Positions 36,103 through 45,015 of a DNA stretch of 64,000 bases are shown piece by piece (position 1 is the stretch's first letter; every line of letters starts with the position of its first letter). Origin of the DNA: Flavivirga abyssicola. GTDB taxonomy: Bacteria > Bacteroidota > Bacteroidia > Flavobacteriales > Flavobacteriaceae. A program made the position numbers and the translations under genes. Where the stretch lies: NCBI RefSeq assembly GCF_030540775.2, contig NZ_CP141266.1, positions 855,001 to 919,000 on the forward strand, in the 5' to 3' direction. The notes under the pieces were generated by a model, which worked only from the letters and a program-made list of their open reading frames with translations, was not told where the DNA came from and searched no databases.

Positions 36103-36552
36103 ATGAGAAAATTAATAGTAATTGCTATAGCACTAATATCTATTCAGGCTATAGCGCAAACCGAAAGAAGAGACCGACCTGAAAGAGCACAAAAAATGAG
36201 TAATCTTTCTACCGAAGAAATGGCTACTTTAAGAACAAAAAAAATGACTTTGTTTTTAGATTTAAACGAATCGCAACAAAAAGAGGTTCATAAAATAAAT
36301 CTGGAAAATGCGACTTTACACAAAACAATGATGGAAGAACGTAAAGCTAAAAAAACAAAAGGAACTGCTCAAAGACCTACTAAAGAAGAACGCCTTAAAA
36401 TGGCAAATGCCAAATTAGACCGTAAAATTGCCATAAAAGCTAAGATGAAAAAGATATTAGACAAAGAGCAATATGCCAAATGGGAAAAAGCACAGTCAAA
36501 AATGGCTAACAAAAGAAAAGATAAAAAGCGTGATATGAATAGAAAAAAATAA
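36103..36552 (+). CDS. Spy/CpxP-like periplasmic helical protein
   Basis: A 149-residue protein with a signal peptide (LIVIAIALISIQAIA-Q). The mature part is strongly basic and helical: KKMTLFLDLNESQQKEVHKINLE and MKKILDKEQYAKWEKAQSKM. The LxLxxxQ..K and L..EQ...W pattern is that of Spy/CpxP LTxxQ proteins, common small envelope-stress chaperones in Bacteroidota. The end is very basic (NKRKDKKRDMNRKK). A single gene facing hemL, with a palindromic repeat between. Confidence 0.6.
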   Translation: MRKLIVIAIALISIQAIAQTERRDRPERAQKMSNLSTEEMATLRTKKMTLFLDLNESQQKEVHKINLENATLHKTMMEERKAKKTKGTAQRPTKEERLKMANAKLDRKIAIKAKMKKILDKEQYAKWEKAQSKMANKRKDKKRDMNRKK

Positions 36553-36581
36553 ATTTAGTTGATTGATTTGGTTTGATTGTT

Positions 36582-36721
36582 AAAAGAGGCTGGCTAAAAA
36601 ATGTCATTCAGAATGAAATGAAGAATCTCTATGAATCATAATCTTTTGATTTGTATCTTAATAAGATTCTTCGCTACGCTCTGAATGACAAAACAGATTA
36701 CTGTTTTAAATAGCCTCTTTT
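36582..36721. repeat. Nested palindromic element between convergent genes
   Basis: Three nested inverted-repeat pairs: AAAAGAGGCT (36582-36591) / AGCCTCTTTT (36712-36721); TGTCATTCAGA (36602-36612) / TCTGAATGACA (36680-36690); AAGAATCT (36621-36628) / AGATTCTT (36664-36671). The inner part is related to the element at 40985-41072. The outermost pair with its T-run should end transcripts of both the Spy-like gene and hemL. Confidence 0.65.
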
Positions 36722-36722
36722 T

Positions 36723-38009
36723 TCATAAAGTTTTTACAACCGAATTCACGGCAGCTATAGTAAAATCTAAATCTTCATAAGTTAAGGCATCCGTAATAAA
36801 CCATGTTTCGAAAGCACTTGGTGCAATATAAACACCCTCATTTAACATCCCATGAAAGAATGTCTTAAATGTATCGTTATTTCCTTTTGCAGATGTTTCA
36901 AAATCTACAACTTCCGAATCATCAAAGTGAACCGAAATCATAGAACCAACTCTGTTTACAGTATGAACTACATTGTTATCATTTAAAACTTTAGAAATTC
37001 CTTTATGTAGATATGCTGTTTTTTCAGCTAAACGATTAAAAATATTGGTATCATTATTTAATTCATTTAACATTGCTAAACCAGCAGCCATAGCCAAAGG
37101 ATTACCGCTTAAAGTCCCTGCTTGATAAACGGGGCCTAATGGCGCTAAATGATTCATAATCTCATTCCTAGCAGCAAATGCTCCAACAGGTAAACCACCT
37201 CCAATTACTTTTCCGAAGCAAACAATATCCGCATCAATACCAAACAATTCTTGTGCACCACCTTTTGCTAAACGGAACCCAGTCATAACCTCATCAAAAA
37301 TCAGTAATACATTATGTGTATCGCACAAGTCTCTTAAAGCTTTTAAAAAACCGTCTTTAGGTGGAATACACCCCATATTTCCAGCTACGGGCTCTATAAT
37401 AATGCAAGCGACCTCATCTTTATTCGCTTCAATTAATTGTCTTACATTTTCAATGTCATTGTAACGAGCCAATAATGTATCTTTAGCGGTTCCTTCTGTA
37501 ACTCCAGGACTATTAGGTGTTCCGAAAGTAATAGCACCACTGCCTGCTTGTATTAAGAACGAATCACTATGTCCGTGGTAACAGCCCGCAAATTTTATAA
37601 TTTTATCTTTTCCCGTAAAGCCACGCGCTAAACGCACCGCACTCATACATGCTTCTGTACCAGAGTTTACAAATCGTATTTTATCAATATTAGGCACCAT
37701 TGAAACTGCTAACTCTGCTATTTGAGTTTCAATTTCTGTTGGCATTCCAAACGATGTTCCTTTTTTTGCTTTTTCTACTACGGCATTTACAACAGGGGCA
37801 TATACATGCCCTAAAATCATCGGACCCCAAGAATTAATATAATCTATTAATCGGTTATCATCTTCGTCATACAGATAAGCTCCTTTTGCTTCTTTTACAA
37901 AAATAGGAGTCCCTCCAACTGCTTTGAATGCTCTTACTGGCGAATTTACACCTCCCGGTATAACCTTTTCTGCTTCTGTAAATAGCGAGCTACTTCTCTT
38001 ATAGTTCAT
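36723..38009 (-). CDS. hemL: Glutamate-1-semialdehyde 2,1-aminomutase
   Basis: A 428-residue PLP enzyme that makes 5-aminolevulinate from glutamate-1-semialdehyde in tetrapyrrole synthesis. The opening [19 protein letters not shown] is diagnostic. The PLP lysine is Lys267 in [14 protein letters not shown], and the YHGHSDSFL and DEVMTGFR motifs are present. The length is normal. It follows the LysM glucosaminidase gene by 19 bases on the same strand, so it may be read from the same transcript (40067 to 36723). It ends next to a palindromic terminator. Confidence 0.98.
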   Translation of the reverse strand: MNYKRSSSLFTEAEKVIPGGVNSPVRAFKAVGGTPIFVKEAKGAYLYDEDDNRLIDYINSWGPMILGHVYAPVVNAVVEKAKKGTSFGMPTEIETQIAELAVSMVPNIDKIRFVNSGTEACMSAVRLARGFTGKDKIIKFAGCYHGHSDSFLIQAGSGAITFGTPNSPGVTEGTAKDTLLARYNDIENVRQLIEANKDEVACIIIEPVAGNMGCIPPKDGFLKALRDLCDTHNVLLIFDEVMTGFRLAKGGAQELFGIDADIVCFGKVIGGGLPVGAFAARNEIMNHLAPLGPVYQAGTLSGNPLAMAAGLAMLNELNNDTNIFNRLAEKTAYLHKGISKVLNDNNVVHTVNRVGSMISVHFDDSEVVDFETSAKGNNDTFKTFFHGMLNEGVYIAPSAFETWFITDALTYEDLDFTIAAVNSVVKTL

Positions 38010-38028
38010 TAATTTATTGATTGATTAT

Positions 38029-38835
38029 TTATGGTTTTACAACTAATACCTGCCCTATACTTAAGGCGGTATCGTTTAATCCGTTTAATTTTTGAAGGTC
38101 ATTAACCGTAACATTATATTTCCTTGAAATAGAATATAACGTATCTCCTTTAGCAACAGTGTATGTAATAGTTTCAGACTCTGAAGTCGTTGGCATTTCA
38201 AATCCCTCATGGGAATCAACCAATACGCCCTTATCTAGATTGTACAATTCATAACGCTCAATGATGCTAATTAATTTTTGAGGATACTTTTTATCGGTAG
38301 CATAACCTGCAGCTCTTAATTCTCTCGCCCAGCCTTTATAATCTCCTTTTTTTAATTTGAAAAGCTTCGCATAGCGCTTTCTATCTTTCAAGAAGAGCGA
38401 ATGATCCCTAAATGAATACTTAGCATCTTTGTATTTTCTAAAACATTCTTGTGCTCTATCATCATCATGATAAATTTTGGCTCCAGTCCAACCATGGCAT
38501 TTAATGCCAAAATGATTATTGGCTTTTACAGAAAGACGTCCTTTACCAGAACCCGATTCAAGAATCCCTTGAGCTAATGTGATACTTGCTGGGATACCAT
38601 ACAAATCCATTTCGTGCTGAGCTATTTCTTGATAAACATCAATGTATTTCTCCGTAGCATTCGCATAGACCTTAGTTGAAGTTTTAGGCGTTTTTTTTGT
38701 TTCTTCTTTATTATCACCTATTACTACTGTAGTTGTATTAGGCTTTTTTGCAACTATTGCTTTTTTAGAACGGCAACTAAAAAGGAAACATCCTAAACAT
38801 AATATTAATGCTATTTTACTTAGTATTCTATTCAA
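38029..38835 (-). CDS. LysM glucosaminidase lipoprotein (GH73 type)
   Basis: A 268-residue cell-wall hydrolase. A lipoprotein signal (LFSC, Cys21) is followed by a low-complexity linker (about 25-60). The glucosaminidase domain (about 62-200) has GIPASITLAQGILESGSGKG with the catalytic Glu and NNHFGIKCHGW. A C-terminal LysM domain (about 223-268, YTVAKGDTLYSISRKYNV) binds peptidoglycan. It probably cleaves the glycan backbone at the outer membrane's inner face. Its start overlaps the PLP-enzyme gene by 8 bases. Confidence 0.92.
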   Translation of the reverse strand: MNRILSKIALILCLGCFLFSCRSKKAIVAKKPNTTTVVIGDNKEETKKTPKTSTKVYANATEKYIDVYQEIAQHEMDLYGIPASITLAQGILESGSGKGRLSVKANNHFGIKCHGWTGAKIYHDDDRAQECFRKYKDAKYSFRDHSLFLKDRKRYAKLFKLKKGDYKGWARELRAAGYATDKKYPQKLISIIERYELYNLDKGVLVDSHEGFEMPTTSESETITYTVAKGDTLYSISRKYNVTVNDLQKLNGLNDTALSIGQVLVVKP

Positions 38836-39739
38836 TTATTTGTAAATTTTTATTTTTTAATACTCTATTCATTCCTTTAATACCTTGTAAGCCCCCAGTA
38901 TGAATTGCTAAAATCTTTGAGCCCTTTTTAAAATAACCTTTATTAATTAAATCAAAAACCCCAAACATCATTTTACCTGTATAAACAGGGTCTAACGGTA
39001 TTTTATTTAATTCTTTAAACGTATTGATAAACGCCACTAATTCATCATTTATTTTCGCATACCCGCCAAAATGATAATCGGTTATTAAGTCCCAATTCGT
39101 TTTAGTTACAAATTTACTAATATCTTGTTGTAAAAAATCACCTTTTAAGGCTGGAAAACCTAAAACTTGTTGACTGAGTTTTGAACAATTTATAAGCCCG
39201 GAAATTGTTCCGCCGGTTCCAACGGCACAACATATATAATCAAAAGCCTTATCTGTTTCTGTTAATATCTCTTCACATCCCTTAACGGCTAAGGCATTTG
39301 TTCCTCCCTCTGGGATTAAATAAAAATCGTTAAACGTATCTTTTAATTTAGCTAAAAAAGCCTCAGATGTTTTATTTCTATATGCCTCTCTGGAAACAAA
39401 TTTAAACTGCATCCCATTTTGCTTTGCAAAGCTTAAGGTTTCATTATCTAAGATTTTATTTTCTAACTCCTCACCTCTAATAACGCCAATGGTTTTAAAA
39501 CCTAATAAGTTCCCAGCTGAAGCGACAGCTGCTATATGATTAGAAAAAGCACCTCCAAAAGTAAGAAGCGTCTTAAATCCTTTTTTTTTCGCTTCCAGAA
39601 GGTTGTATTTAAGCTTTCTATATTTATTCCCAGACACGAAAGGATGTATCTCATCTTCCCGCTTTATAAATAACTCGACGCCCTTACTATTAGGTAAGTT
39701 TACGGGTTGATTTATACTATGCCCTAGCTTAAACATCAT
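38828..39739 (-). CDS. D-cysteine desulfhydrase / ACC deaminase family PLP enzyme
   Basis: A 303-residue fold-type II PLP enzyme. FIKREDEIHPFVSGNKYRKLKYNL contains the PLP lysine (SGNKYRKLK). GGAFSNHIAAVAS binds the phosphate region, and AVGTGGTISGL is the glycine loop. This layout is that of the 1-aminocyclopropane-1-carboxylate deaminase/D-cysteine desulfhydrase family. Sequence alone does not separate the two activities; in non-plant-associated bacteria D-cysteine desulfhydrase is more usual. It overlaps both neighbours (11 bases with the HExxH gene, 8 with the LysM gene), so translation is coupled. Confidence 0.85.
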   Translation of the reverse strand: MMFKLGHSINQPVNLPNSKGVELFIKREDEIHPFVSGNKYRKLKYNLLEAKKKGFKTLLTFGGAFSNHIAAVASAGNLLGFKTIGVIRGEELENKILDNETLSFAKQNGMQFKFVSREAYRNKTSEAFLAKLKDTFNDFYLIPEGGTNALAVKGCEEILTETDKAFDYICCAVGTGGTISGLINCSKLSQQVLGFPALKGDFLQQDISKFVTKTNWDLITDYHFGGYAKINDELVAFINTFKELNKIPLDPVYTGKMMFGVFDLINKGYFKKGSKILAIHTGGLQGIKGMNRVLKNKNLQIIE

Positions 39740-40067
39740 GGTCGCGAATATACTTTAAAAATCCCCAAAATGGTCTGTGTTTTAAATAATCTAGATTAAA
39801 TTCATTGGCATAAGCTTCACGCTCAAAAGAAATATTCTTATAAGCTAAATCCCAATTTTTATATTGAAATAATCGTATTAAAAATTCAATAGCATACACC
39901 AAATAAAAAGGAATCACTAACATCTCCGATTGTTGTTTTAAATGAATGCTTTCATGATTAATTAAAACAGTATGTTTTTCTAAATGCTTCGATTTTAAAA
40001 ACACAAAAGGAAAAATGGTTAAACCCGTATATCCATTTGGTACTAAATATTTCGAAATTAAAATCAT
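39729..40067 (-). CDS. Small HExxH membrane-associated protein
   Basis: A 112-residue protein with HESIHLKQQSE (His38, Glu39, His42) in a helix, a hydrophobic stretch (LVIPFYLVYAIEFLIRLF, about 50-67) and FEREAYANEF (about 81-90), whose Glu could be a third zinc ligand. The arrangement is that of a minimal gluzincin/M56-like metallopeptidase core. Activity is unproven. First gene of a four-gene unit with the PLP enzyme, the LysM glucosaminidase and hemL. Its 3' end overlaps the next gene by 11 bases. Confidence 0.6.
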   Translation of the reverse strand: MILISKYLVPNGYTGLTIFPFVFLKSKHLEKHTVLINHESIHLKQQSEMLVIPFYLVYAIEFLIRLFQYKNWDLAYKNISFEREAYANEFNLDYLKHRPFWGFLKYIRDHDV

Positions 40068-40102
40068 ACTTTACAAGAATCAAAAATCAATCCAAATTAC
40101 AT

Positions 40103-40110
40103 TATCTTTG
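40103..40110 (+). promoter_or_regulatory. Promoter -7 element of the DUF5522 gene
   Basis: TATCTTTG is an exact TAnnTTTG match 16 bases before the start codon at 40127. This position also rules out the longer reading frame that begins at 40037. Confidence 0.55.
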
Positions 40111-40126
40111 TTTTAATACAATAAGA

Positions 40127-40279
40127 ATGAAAAAAATAATTCCCATAGAGGAAGGTGATTACTACTTAACACCAGAAGGTTACCGCTGTTTTACAGAGCA
40201 ATATCACTTAAGAAGAGGTTATTGTTGTGAGAGCGGATGCAGACATTGCCCTTACGGATATGACAAAAACAAAGGGTAG
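40127..40279 (+). CDS. DUF5522 family small Cys-rich protein
   Basis: A 50-residue protein: EEGDYYLTPEGYRCFTEQYHLRRG followed by CCESGCRHCPYGY (Cys33, Cys34, Cys38, Cys41, plus Cys21). The CxxxCxxC-PYG ending is typical of DUF5522 (PF17653) and suggests a metal-binding (zinc or iron-sulfur) site. Start at 40127 is set by the -7 element at 40103-40110. An upstream ATG at 40037 would add 30 residues unlike the family and lies before the promoter. The function is unknown. Confidence 0.85.
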   Translation: MKKIIPIEEGDYYLTPEGYRCFTEQYHLRRGYCCESGCRHCPYGYDKNKG

Positions 40280-40300
40280 CAAATATTGCTATAACTCTAT

Positions 40301-40370
40301 ATACCAAAGGCTTGGTATGATTATTGATGCTATTACAAATAAAAAAACACTTAAAATCATTGATTTTAAG
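40301..40370 (+). terminator. Two hairpins after the DUF5522 gene
   Basis: ATACCAA (40301-40307) / TTGGTAT (40312-40318) with loop AGGC, then a perfect 10-bp pair CTTAAAATCA / TGATTTTAAG (40350-40370) with a single-base loop. They lie between the DUF5522 stop and the DUF4136 start and may act as terminator or processing site. The second has no T-run. Confidence 0.4.
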
Positions 40371-40405
40371 GCTATTTGTGTAATTAGAACTAAAACAAAA
40401 AGGCT

Positions 40406-40975
40406 ATGAAAAAACTATTAAACTTTTTACCACTTTTAGCATTGCTTATTGTGGTTACTTCGTGCAGTTCTGTACGTGTCGCTGCAGATTATGATAAGAA
40501 TGCTAATTTTGGAGAGTACAAAACTTTTGCATTTTTTAAAACAGGTATTGACAAAGCTGAAATTAGTGATTTAGACAAACGAAGAATTCTTCGTGCTATT
40601 GAAGCTGAAATGCTAACCAAAGGCTTTATAAAATCTGAAAATCCTGATTTATTAGTAAGCCTTTTTACAAAATCTCAGCAACGTGTAGATGTTTACAATA
40701 ACTCCTGGGGCTTTGGTGGCTGGGGCTGGGGAGGCTTTGGTCCTTGGGGAGCAGGTTTTGGTCCTGGTTGGGGCTGGGGTTGGAATCAACCTAGTGTTTC
40801 TACCAGTATACAAGGTGTTCTATACATAGACCTGATTGATTCCAGTAAAAAGGAATTAGTTTGGCAAGGTATGGGAACTGGGTATTTAAGCAGAAATATG
40901 GAGAAAAAAGAAGCTCGTATTAAAGAGTTTGTAACAGAAATTATGACGAAATACCCTCCGGTAGCTCAACAATAA
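40406..40975 (+). CDS. DUF4136 domain lipoprotein
   Basis: A 189-residue lipoprotein: signal with VVTSC (Cys20), then VRVAADYDKNANFGEYKTFAF, the opening of DUF4136 (PF13590). A Gly/Trp-rich insert (about 100-130: WGFGGWGWGGFGPWGAGF) interrupts the domain, which closes with GVLYIDLIDSSKKELVWQG. It is probably outer-membrane anchored; the function is unknown. Its 3' end faces the bestrophin gene across a palindromic repeat. Confidence 0.88.
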   Translation: MKKLLNFLPLLALLIVVTSCSSVRVAADYDKNANFGEYKTFAFFKTGIDKAEISDLDKRRILRAIEAEMLTKGFIKSENPDLLVSLFTKSQQRVDVYNNSWGFGGWGWGGFGPWGAGFGPGWGWGWNQPSVSTSIQGVLYIDLIDSSKKELVWQGMGTGYLSRNMEKKEARIKEFVTEIMTKYPPVAQQ

Positions 40976-40984
40976 AAATAAAGT

Positions 40985-41072
40985 TGTCATTTTGAGCGCA
41001 GTCGAAAAATCTCACAATATTGATGCACAGATGTTCAATTTTTAAGAGATTCTTCGCTTTGCTCTGAATGAC
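40985..41072. repeat. Palindromic element between convergent genes
   Basis: TGTCATTTTGAGCGCAGTCG... (40985-41013) pairs with ...TTCGCTTTGCTCTGAATGACA (41045-41072), forming a long imperfect hairpin whose tips are GAGATT/AATCTC. It is related to 36602-36690 (same TGTCATT and TTCGCT-GCTCTGAATGACA ends). Bidirectional terminator likely. Confidence 0.6.
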
Positions 41073-41097
41073 ATTTTTGAAATAACCTTATTTTTTA

Positions 41098-42201
41098 TTA
41101 CATCACTATATCATTGGGCCACACGTATGGTCCTGGAATATCTGTATCGTCAATAAGTTGTCTAATATCAATCTCAATACCTCTACTCATATCGGTAATA
41201 GGCACATCGTTAGGGCCTCCTTCAAAAGGATTTTCAGTATTCTCGCCTATAACCTCCATAGTATGAAATACCCATGAGATTAAAGCACTAAAAGGAACAG
41301 AAAACCATACAAAATGTTTTGCTATAGTTTCCTGAGCTATATGCATTAAAGATGACCGTTCCTCATGTCTTTGTAATAATCCTAAAATTTTATCACCAAA
41401 GCTTTCAAACTCTTCCATAATGCCATAAGGAATTAATAAAATAAAAATCCAGACAAACATGTAGTTAAGTGTCGCAAATTGCCTTGGGTACGGAAAGTTC
41501 TTAATACGTTCACTTTTTCCTTGAAGCGCATAAAACTCCACCAGCATATTCATCATTTCCATATGTCTAAAATCCTCAATCAAACCTTGATTCATCAATT
41601 CTTTTAAGCGTCGGGATTGAATTCCTAATAATTGAGAAGCTTGATTTCCTTTAGCAAAAACTTCTTTATATTCTGCTTCCGAAAGATATGGTTTTATAGC
41701 GCCATCTAAATCTTCAACATCTTCACAAACTCTATATTTTGAGGTTCTAAATTCTTGATTAGATCGTTTAGATTTTAAATGCATTTCCCAAGGTTTATCT
41801 TTTCGCAATTGATACCTCAAAGCTGTTAGCCAAGCCACATGTCTGTGTATTAACTCTCGCTTGATTGATTGCATTTCTTCCTCCGTCCTTGCTTTAACTG
41901 TATGGTCATTATTAATAAAATCTTTTACCATGATTGTCCAGGAGCGCGAGGCATTAACAATACCTCCCCATATTTTTCGAGCTTCCCAGAGTCTATCATA
42001 AGATGCATTATTTTTAAAACTCACAATAAATGCCACTGCGGTACCTAGCACACCAAGTGGTAACCAAGGCACATGCAACCATTTTAAGCCCAACACATCA
42101 AATAAAATAACGGGTATTAAAGCTAAGAATATAAATAAGAAAATGTGCCTTCGAGTCCACTTCAAAACTCCAAGCACTGGAAATATACGTCTTGTGTACA
42201 T
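41098..42201 (-). CDS. Bestrophin family ion channel
   Basis: A 367-residue membrane protein of the bestrophin/UPF0187 group (PF01062). Signature elements are MYTRRIFPVLGVLKWTRRH, the first membrane helices and FIVSFKNNASYDRLWEARKIWGGIVNASRSW (about 68-98, in parts SFKNNASYDRLWEARK). It ends with a soluble segment rich in acid residues. Bacterial members form pentameric channels; the family includes chloride and cation channels, so selectivity cannot be stated. Divergent from the aromatic amino acid hydroxylase gene. Confidence 0.92.
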   Translation of the reverse strand: MYTRRIFPVLGVLKWTRRHIFLFIFLALIPVILFDVLGLKWLHVPWLPLGVLGTAVAFIVSFKNNASYDRLWEARKIWGGIVNASRSWTIMVKDFINNDHTVKARTEEEMQSIKRELIHRHVAWLTALRYQLRKDKPWEMHLKSKRSNQEFRTSKYRVCEDVEDLDGAIKPYLSEAEYKEVFAKGNQASQLLGIQSRRLKELMNQGLIEDFRHMEMMNMLVEFYALQGKSERIKNFPYPRQFATLNYMFVWIFILLIPYGIMEEFESFGDKILGLLQRHEERSSLMHIAQETIAKHFVWFSVPFSALISWVFHTMEVIGENTENPFEGGPNDVPITDMSRGIEIDIRQLIDDTDIPGPYVWPNDIVM

Positions 42202-42334
42202 AATTTTTTTAGGTTTAAAAAATATAAAAATACTAAAATATGCCTCTATTTAACATTGTTAAAAACACAAAAAAATAAGCATTTGTTTAAAGATTTCGTA
42301 TTTTTACCTAGCAAAACCTTATTCTAATTCAATT

Positions 42335-44092
42335 ATGTCTAACACTATTGAAACTAACAATATCTTAAATCGTTTACCAAAACATTTAATGCAGTTTATA
42401 AAACCGCAAGATTATGATGACTATTCTGCTATAGATCAAGCTGTTTGGCGTTATGTCATGCGCAAAAATGTTAATTTTTTAAGTACTGTAGCACACAAAT
42501 CCTATCTAGAAGGTTTAAATCAAACAGGCATTTCCATTGATAGTATTCCTAATATGTACGGCATGAACAGGATTTTAAAAGATATTGGTTGGGCAGCAGT
42601 TGCTGTTGATGGTTTTATCCCCCCAAACGCATTCATGGAATTTCAAGCATACAACGTATTGGTTATTGCTAGTGATATTAGACAGTTAGAACATATAGAA
42701 TACACACCAGCTCCTGATATTATACACGAAGGTGCAGGGCATGCTCCTATTATTGCCAACCCAGAATATGCGGAATACTTAAGACGCTTTGGAGAAATTG
42801 GCTGTAAAGCTATTTCATCTGCTAAAGACTATGAATTATACGAAGCTGTTAGGCATTTATCTATTATAAAAGAGGCTCCAAATTCCAGTGAAAGTGATAT
42901 CGCTGCTACGGAAAAAAAGGTAGAAGCCTTACAACAAAACATGGGTGAGCCAAGTGAAATGGCACTTATTAGAAATTTACACTGGTGGACAGTTGAATAC
43001 GGCTTAATTGGAACTCTAGAAAATCCAAAAATATATGGTGCTGGGCTATTATCTTCCATTGGTGAAAGTGCTTGGTGTATGACTGATGAAGTGGAAAAGC
43101 TCCCTTATGATATTAATGCCACCTATAAAGATTTTGATATCACCAAACCTCAACCTCAACTTTTTGTAACGCCAGACTTTGCTAATTTAAGTCTTATTTT
43201 AGAAGAATTCGCAAATACTATGGCTTTACGTAAAGGAGGGCTTTCTGGAGTTAATAAATTAATAGAGTCTAATGCTTTAGGGACTATTGAACTAAGTACT
43301 GGCTTGCAAATCTCAGGAATATTCGCCCATGTTATTGAAAGCAATGGATACCCAATTTACATTCAAACTAATGGAGAAACAGCTCTAGCTTATCGAGAAA
43401 AAGAATTGGTTGGACATGGTACCAATACTCACAAGAATGGTTTCGGGTCTCCTATAGGTAAACTTAAAGGGATTAACTTAGCTATTGAAGACATGAGTCC
43501 GCGCGATTTAAGTGCTTATGATATTTATGAAGAACAAAACATCACTTTAGAATTTGAAGGCGGCGTAAAAGTATCTGGTGAAATTATTACCGGTAAGCGC
43601 AACCTTCAAGGAAAAATAATACTCATTAGCTTAAAAAATTGTACCGTTACGCATAATGAAACCATATTATTTCAACCAGAATGGGGTATTTATGATATGG
43701 CGATAGGAAAAGAAATTGTTTCTGCATTCTCTGGAATTGCCGATTTAAATAGTTTTGATTTAATTACACATGTTCCTTCCACCAAAACAATTCAAATAAA
43801 AAAATCTGATCAACAAATACAATTAGAGGCACTTTATCAACAAGTTAGAGATTACAGGGATCATAAAAATAAAACCATTTCCAGAACTAAGGTGTTGGAA
43901 CAGTTAATCGAAAAACATCCTAATGACTGGCTATTACCTGTAGAACTCTACGAATTAGCAGCTATAGGTAACGAATCTAACCTTTGCGAAAGTATTTTAG
44001 CTCATTTGGAAACCATAAAACGAAACAGACCAGAAGTTGGTCATTTAATTGATGATGGTTTAGAAATTGTTAGGCAAACAGTGAGTATTTAA
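42335..44092 (+). CDS. phhA: Aromatic amino acid hydroxylase (phenylalanine 4-monooxygenase type)
   Basis: A 585-residue pterin-dependent iron enzyme. The catalytic core has HEGAGH at residues 131-136 (two iron histidines) in PAPDIIHEGAGHAPII. The iron-ligand Glu is probably in the following region (EYAEYLRRFGEIG). LHWWTVEYGLIG and SSIGES are further family motifs. Unlike the short 270-300 residue bacterial enzyme, a further 240 residues follow the core (from about 345). This long form is usual in Bacteroidota. It converts phenylalanine to tyrosine, most likely; tryptophan as substrate is not excluded. Confidence 0.9.
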   Translation: MSNTIETNNILNRLPKHLMQFIKPQDYDDYSAIDQAVWRYVMRKNVNFLSTVAHKSYLEGLNQTGISIDSIPNMYGMNRILKDIGWAAVAVDGFIPPNAFMEFQAYNVLVIASDIRQLEHIEYTPAPDIIHEGAGHAPIIANPEYAEYLRRFGEIGCKAISSAKDYELYEAVRHLSIIKEAPNSSESDIAATEKKVEALQQNMGEPSEMALIRNLHWWTVEYGLIGTLENPKIYGAGLLSSIGESAWCMTDEVEKLPYDINATYKDFDITKPQPQLFVTPDFANLSLILEEFANTMALRKGGLSGVNKLIESNALGTIELSTGLQISGIFAHVIESNGYPIYIQTNGETALAYREKELVGHGTNTHKNGFGSPIGKLKGINLAIEDMSPRDLSAYDIYEEQNITLEFEGGVKVSGEIITGKRNLQGKIILISLKNCTVTHNETILFQPEWGIYDMAIGKEIVSAFSGIADLNSFDLITHVPSTKTIQIKKSDQQIQLEALYQQVRDYRDHKNKTISRTKVLEQLIEKHPNDWLLPVELYELAAIGNESNLCESILAHLETIKRNRPEVGHLIDDGLEIVRQTVSI

Positions 44093-44099
44093 CTCAAGG

Positions 44100-44852
44100 T
44101 TACCGAAACCGTTTTAAGGTCTTTTTTGTAAATTTACTCAACACTAATTTACCACTTATTTTGGCACGTTCAGTTAATAAAGTATCCCAGTGGTCTGTAC
44201 CCTTCCAAAAAACGGTTTTCATTTCTGCTAAAGCTTCAGGGTTATAAGATGCTAATTTTGTAGCCAAAATTTCGACAGCTTCATCAAGTTCTTCCGATGT
44301 TTCAAAAACATCTGCATACAATCCTTTTTCTTTAGCAAACTCTGCTGAGAAAAAAGTTTCAGCATCTATAGTCATTTGAGACATCGCAGGTAATCCTATT
44401 TTTCTAGTAACTACTGGTTCTATTACAAAAGGTCCAATACCAATACTTAACTCACTTAATCTAATAGATGCATATTTTGTAGCTAAACAATAATCTGTTG
44501 CTGCAGCTAAACCAACGCCTCCACCTACTGTTTTACCTTGAATACGGCCAATAATTAATTTTGGACATTTGCGAATAGCATTTATCACATTTGCAAACCC
44601 TGAGAAAAAAAGCGTTCCTGTTTCTGGATTTTCTATGGATATGACTTCATTAAAACTGGCTCCAGCACAAAAGGTTCTATTGCCTCCGCTTTTTAAAACA
44701 ATAACATTTATGTCATTATCGTTTCCAGCTTCTGTAATAGTTTTTGCTAACAATGCTAAAACATCACTAGGCATAGAATTTCTATTAGGGTGGAAAAACT
44801 CTATATATCCAACATGTTTATCTACTCTTAACTTTACGTATGATTCGTCCAT
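44100..44852 (-). CDS. Enoyl-CoA hydratase/isomerase family protein
   Basis: A 250-residue crotonase-fold enzyme. The oxyanion-hole loops are visible (NRTFCAGASFNEV and GRIQGKTVGGGVGLAAATDY). The catalytic region SIRLSELSIGIGPFVIEP has Glu in the usual second-acid position. Length is normal. It resembles the methylglutaconyl-CoA hydratase-like branch but the acyl substrate is not certain. It is convergent with the hydroxylase gene (7-base gap between stops), with an exact -7 element 19 bases upstream. Confidence 0.88.
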   Translation of the reverse strand: MDESYVKLRVDKHVGYIEFFHPNRNSMPSDVLALLAKTITEAGNDNDINVIVLKSGGNRTFCAGASFNEVISIENPETGTLFFSGFANVINAIRKCPKLIIGRIQGKTVGGGVGLAAATDYCLATKYASIRLSELSIGIGPFVIEPVVTRKIGLPAMSQMTIDAETFFSAEFAKEKGLYADVFETSEELDEAVEILATKLASYNPEALAEMKTVFWKGTDHWDTLLTERAKISGKLVLSKFTKKTLKRFR

Positions 44853-44870
44853 ATTTAATTATTATTAAAA

Positions 44871-44878
44871 CAAAAATA
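44871..44878 (-). promoter_or_regulatory. Promoter -7 element of the enoyl-CoA hydratase gene
   Basis: TATTTTTG on the minus strand is an exact TAnnTTTG match 18 bases before the start codon; the -33 region is not clear. Confidence 0.45.
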
Positions 44879-45015
44879 CAATTCGTAATTCTCTTTTATT
44901 TTATAAAAATGTAAAAAAGTACTTATTAATGTTAATTTTTATTTCTCTTAAGAAAACCTCTAGCAATCTTCCATTGAACTCGTTTAAACTTCTAGCGTTT
45001 AAATGACTTCATTAT

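Noticed and set aside
40037-40126. N-terminal extension of the DUF5522 protein
   Set aside because: The -7 element at 40103-40110 lies inside it and the family begins at the inner ATG (40127).
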